Under the pieces are notes generated by a model. It searched no databases. It had not been told where the DNA came from and saw only the letters and a program-made list of their open reading frames with translations. Positions 60,944-64,000 of a stretch of DNA of 64,000 nt are shown here, one piece after another. The position numbers were made by a program, and so were the translations under genes. The DNA comes from Lophius americanus (taxonomy: Eukaryota; Chordata; Actinopteri; Lophiiformes; Lophiidae), in the NCBI GenBank assembly GCA_037951165.1, contig JBBDHG010000133.1, positions 1,592,001-1,656,000 of the forward strand, read 5' to 3'. Position 1 is the first letter of the stretch. The number at the start of each line of letters is the position of its first letter.

Positions 60944-61853
60944 ACATTGTGTCATTTAATGGTAAGTGTAGAGTGTTAAAGATATCACACTTATATATGA
61001 AATAAAATATGCAAATCAAAATTTTTTCCATAATTTTTTTTCTCTTGGTGACGACATTAAGATGCAATAAAAGTCAAATAGTAGCCAGAGTTGCTTGAAA
61101 ACAGGAAATGGATGTAAGCAGTTGTACGGTCGTGCAGTTGCTAAATAGGCCTAAATTATATTTTTTACAAGTTAATATTTCTTCATTTTAGCAACTCAAC
61201 TAAAATCAAATATATTTGATTCTGAAGAGTGCCTACAGAGACAGCAGGTGCATCCTGTCAATAGTCAGAGGACAATGGACGGTGTTGCCTTTGTTAATTT
61301 TGTTCCCCATCGGTAATAATCTCCTGATATCTCTGGTTTGGTTTGCAGTAATTGCATCAGGACATCTTTGTTCCTGTTTAAAGTATTCATATTCTGTGAA
61401 ATCCAATTCTACAAATACCCTTTCAGAGGAATATGGTCGTGTGGAAAATGGACCAGAGGAGTGTGTGACCTCGGTGACCTTCCTTTCATCGGGGTTAAAG
61501 GTCAGATTGGGATCCAGCTCTCTGTGGAGAGATTAAACTCAGTCACCAAGGTAACACTGTGCAGCCAGGGTCAGATCGGTGAATAGTGAAGCGCTAAGAT
61601 CACGCTTCATTTTGTAGGTGGAGGAGGTAACATTTTTCGCCTTTCCTAGTATTTTCTCTTAATTATTGGAATAAATAGAGCAACAAGAATCGCTGACTCT
61701 ATGATTCATATGTGTGACTTTCCACGATAGCTGCCTCAGCTGTCACCTTTGTTGCCCCACTGCGTCGTGCCTGTGTGGCAGCTGAGCGGGATTGAAGCGT
61801 CTTAGCCACGTTGCCCGGGGTCAGCCGGCTGGGAACGGACAAGTAGAACCAGC

Positions 61854-61943
61854 ATGTGCATCAAGAGCCAGAACACGGTGGGCGAGTGTGAGCCCCGGTT
61901 TGCTGGCGTGCAGCTGAGGTTGAGGCTGGGGGAGAGCATTCAG
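61854..61943 (+). CDS. orphan exon candidate, first exon of an unidentified gene
   Basis: A GC-rich island (about 61740-61950) contains an ATG with AGC before it and an open 30-codon frame starting MCIKSQNTVGECEPRF and ending GESIQ exactly at a good donor CAG|GTTAGT (61944). I do not recognise the protein and no second exon was found in the remaining 2 kb, so it could also be untranslated or chance. Confidence 0.25.
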
Positions 61944-62270
61944 GTTAGTCTGTGTCACGGAAGGAGGACGAGTTTTTAGGTAGTTGAGAATTTGCCATCA
62001 CTTTGAGAGTTCTTATCATAAACGTTCACGTCTTTTAAGCGTGTCTATGATTGTACATATTTTAGCCCATTCTCTACAAAGTTTTACATCAATATTACAT
62101 CAAATGTATTCTGTGTGGCTTTTGCTGCAGACAGTATCTAGGAACGTGAGAACGGCTGATATAGTTGATATGACTCTGTTGATATTTAAACATCCTACTT
62201 TTCATGTAGCTGTTATGTTATGAACCATGTGACAAATATTTGGCCTGAACAGTAACCTAAGTTCATAGGT

Positions 62271-62302
62271 GTGTGTGTGTGTGTGTGTGTGAGTGTGTGT
62301 GT
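62271..62302. repeat. GT microsatellite
   Basis: (GT)n with one GA interruption, followed by GTTTGTTTG. Confidence 0.9.
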
Positions 62303-62605
62303 TTGTTTGTTGGAGGGATTAAGCGTGTGGTGGGAGCTGTGAACTGAGGTCAGTTAGTTCCAGCCCCGAGGAGAGTACCGCCACGGCCTTGGAACAGTGT
62401 GGGGGTGGTTCACTTCCCCTTTGCCTGCCTCACGGCTTCCTGTGAGCGCTACGACCGTTAACCACACCCGCCTTCCCTGGCCTACATCCCCCTCACACCA
62501 CCACCTTAAACCGAGTCCTAGAACACATTCTTAACATTCACCTTTTTCTCCTTTAATCCTCGGCCAATCAACACAACCACCTTCCAACAACAGCAGCTGC
62601 GGATC

Positions 62606-62775
62606 AGTACATTTACTCAAGGGATTCACACATTTGAGGTACTTTAACTTTACTAGGTTACTTCCATTTTATGCTACTTTATCCTTTAACTCCACTGGAT
62701 CTCAGAGGGAAATATTATACGTTCTGCTACATTACATTAGTCTGACAGCTGTAGTAACTAGTTACTTTCATACAG
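62606..62775 (+). mobile_element. teleost interspersed repeat, family not assigned
   Basis: CAGTACATTTACTCAAGGGA, TTCCATTTTATGCTACTTTA, TCAGAGGGAAATATTATACG and CTGACAGCTGTAGTAACTAG are phrases of the same abundant fish repeat family as 57280-57450. Confidence 0.6.
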
Positions 62776-62901
62776 AGGAGGATTAGGGCCACATATGGCT
62801 ATGTGAGAAATTATTTTGGAATTCTGACTTTATTCTTTATTCTCGGCAAACTAGCAAAGTTTGAGGTCAGATATAACAATATGCAGTATATGACTTTAAA
62901 C

Positions 62902-63054
62902 CTCATTTGGCCTCGGAATGCTTCGGGATCCCCCTGGATCAGTTGGAGGGTGTTGCTGCGGAGAGGGATGTCTAGAAGTCCCTTCTTACCTTTCTTCCAC
63001 CGCGAACCGACCCCAGATTAGGGGAATAAAATGGATGGAAGGATAGATGGATGA
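62902..63054 (+). mobile_element. RTE/Rex3-like LINE 3' end
   Basis: The frame reads WPRNASGSPWISWRVLLRRG, and later HREPTPD before a stop, matching the C-terminal RNASGSP and PRDPTPD pattern I recall for teleost RTE-type elements. It is followed by a short ATGGATGGAAGGATAGATGG tail, as in Rex3 with its GATG repeats. Strongly 5'-truncated, the usual state of such insertions. Confidence 0.65.
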
Positions 63055-63630
63055 CACGACTTGTGATACCTTGACTCAAATAATGTTTTGGGGGTACTTT
63101 CAAAAAGTGTTGTCAGCGCGTTTACTCCAGAAAAGGATCTGCATACTTCATTCACCAGTGAACATTAGATCCCTCTAAGCCGTCTCTCTTACGCCAGTCT
63201 ATTTACATATAAAGATAAAGCTTAACAAGTGCACACATACATGTTTGTACTTGAACTTACTTTCTTCTCCCAATGCCAGTTTGTCAGATGATCAAGCATG
63301 ACCATATCATTGAAAGGCGCGCTAAAGATCCAGCCTCTGCTTAGCAACAGCAGCTTTGAGAAATACCAGTGAGCAGATTCCCCATTATCTTACATGTATG
63401 TGCGGCTGAATGACTCCAGTAAACAACGTGAAACAAAGAACACAGAGAGTCATGTCTCTTTGTCCAGTATATCACACCTACAATACCAACATCACTCCTG
63501 TGGCCTGCTGGGAAATTAACCGTGGACGAGCAGAATTCTGAACGAGATCATCTGCGTCAGTGTGTGCGTGCGTGGGCGTATGGAAGCCGGTGGTCAGTAG
63601 GAAGTGTGTGAAGAGTGACGAAGAGTATAT

Positions 63631-63740
63631 GGGGTGGGGTGGGGGTAGCTGGGGATGGGGGGTATCATTGTGAATGTTTGTGTGCAGTGTGCACAGCAGC
63701 AGTGGGGGCGGGGACGGGATGGGGTGGGGATGGGAGGAGG
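63631..63740 (+). repeat. G-rich tract with G-quadruplex potential
   Basis: G-runs at 63631-63634, 63636-63639, 63641-63645, 63651-63654 and 63657-63662 satisfy the G4 folding rule with 1-5 nt loops; a second cluster lies at about 63701-63740. Confidence 0.7.
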
Positions 63741-63871
63741 GATGAGGTCCATTCCTCTAAAGGGAGTGCAGTTCCCGTAGGGGTGAGTAGGAGTGGGGTG
63801 GAGTGCACAGAGTGTGTGCATATGGGGGAGTGAGTGTGGGGGCAGCTAGGCCATCTGGGCTGCAATGAGGA

Positions 63872-63922
63872 GTGTGTGTGTGTGTGTGTGTGTGTGTTTG
63901 TGGAGAGGGAGAGAGAGAGAGA
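63872..63922. repeat. GT then GA microsatellites
   Basis: (GT)n followed after a short spacer by (GA)n; polypurine/polypyrimidine asymmetry on one strand. Confidence 0.9.
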
Positions 63923-64000
63923 GAAAAGAAAAAAAAGCAAGGACAGTGTAGGGATGAGAGGATGGATGGAAAGAGGGAGGGAGTAAAAATTGATGGCGTG

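Larger units (their letters stand above)
54201..64000. other. downstream intergenic region, no gene firmly recognised
   Basis: Mostly AT-rich DNA with microsatellites and transposon fragments. It includes a palindrome (55266-55327), a CTCF-like site (58585-58599), an orphan exon candidate (61854-61943) and a G-rich end. In human the next gene is DNAJC5 on the opposite strand; I looked for its cysteine-string and C-terminal exons on the minus strand and saw none. Confidence 0.6.

Noticed and set aside
61216..61586. Overlapping frames ending near CACCAAG|GTAACA, resembling an exon
   Set aside because: Only one open frame reaches the donor-like site, there is no similarity, no convincing acceptor, and no downstream partner exon.

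Overview
The window is vertebrate nuclear DNA, almost certainly from a teleost fish. It contains intron-rich genes with GT-AG splice sites, dense (CA)n/(GT)n microsatellites, and remnants of transposon families typical of teleosts: Tc1/mariner-like, hAT-like, tRNA-derived SINEs and an RTE/Rex3-like LINE tail. There is no prokaryotic gene organisation. Long open frames are almost all chance, or come from microsatellites and introns, so the real genes were read exon by exon from splice phases and protein similarity recalled from known families.

Two complete protein-coding genes lie in tandem on the + strand. znf512b (zinc finger protein 512B) has a CpG-rich candidate promoter and first exon near 4.18-4.83 kb. 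Its 16 coding exons run from 8069 to 31962 and give 840 residues when spliced. All junctions are phase-consistent and no internal stop is present. uckl1 (uridine-cytidine kinase-like 1) has 15 coding exons from 37160 to 52717, giving 525 residues: an N-terminal uridine kinase domain and a C-terminal uracil phosphoribosyltransferase-like domain. The order and relative orientation (ZNF512B upstream of UCKL1, same strand) match human 20q13.33.

Region by region: 1-4.1 kb is intergenic, with a SINE. 4.2-8.0 kb holds the znf512b promoter, 5' exon and intron 1. 8.2-20.2 kb is a 12-kb second intron with microsatellites, a minisatellite, a tail-to-tail SINE pair and a perfect 18-bp hairpin. 20.2-32.1 kb is the body of znf512b, with a Tc1-like remnant in intron 7 and a 36-bp minisatellite that begins exactly at the intron 16 splice donor. 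32.1-36.9 kb is intergenic and carries the second copy of a ~300-bp near-identical direct repeat whose first copy lies in znf512b intron 10. 36.9-54.2 kb is uckl1 with its promoter and 3' UTR; its introns hold an internally deleted Tc1-like element, a hAT-like element and a ~150-bp GT tract. 54.2-64 kb has no recognised gene: repeats, a strong palindrome, a CTCF-like site, one orphan exon candidate, a Rex3-like tail and a G-rich tract.

Functionally the two genes are neighbours rather than partners. The first encodes a chromatin-associated nuclear zinc-finger protein with a variant NuRD/RBBP4-binding motif. The second encodes a pyrimidine-salvage family protein. The most informative internal pattern is that ZNF512B is built from four repeats of one composite unit: W or L twelve residues before a C2HC finger, followed by a C2H2 finger with H-x4-H spacing. 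No unknown multi-gene system was found.
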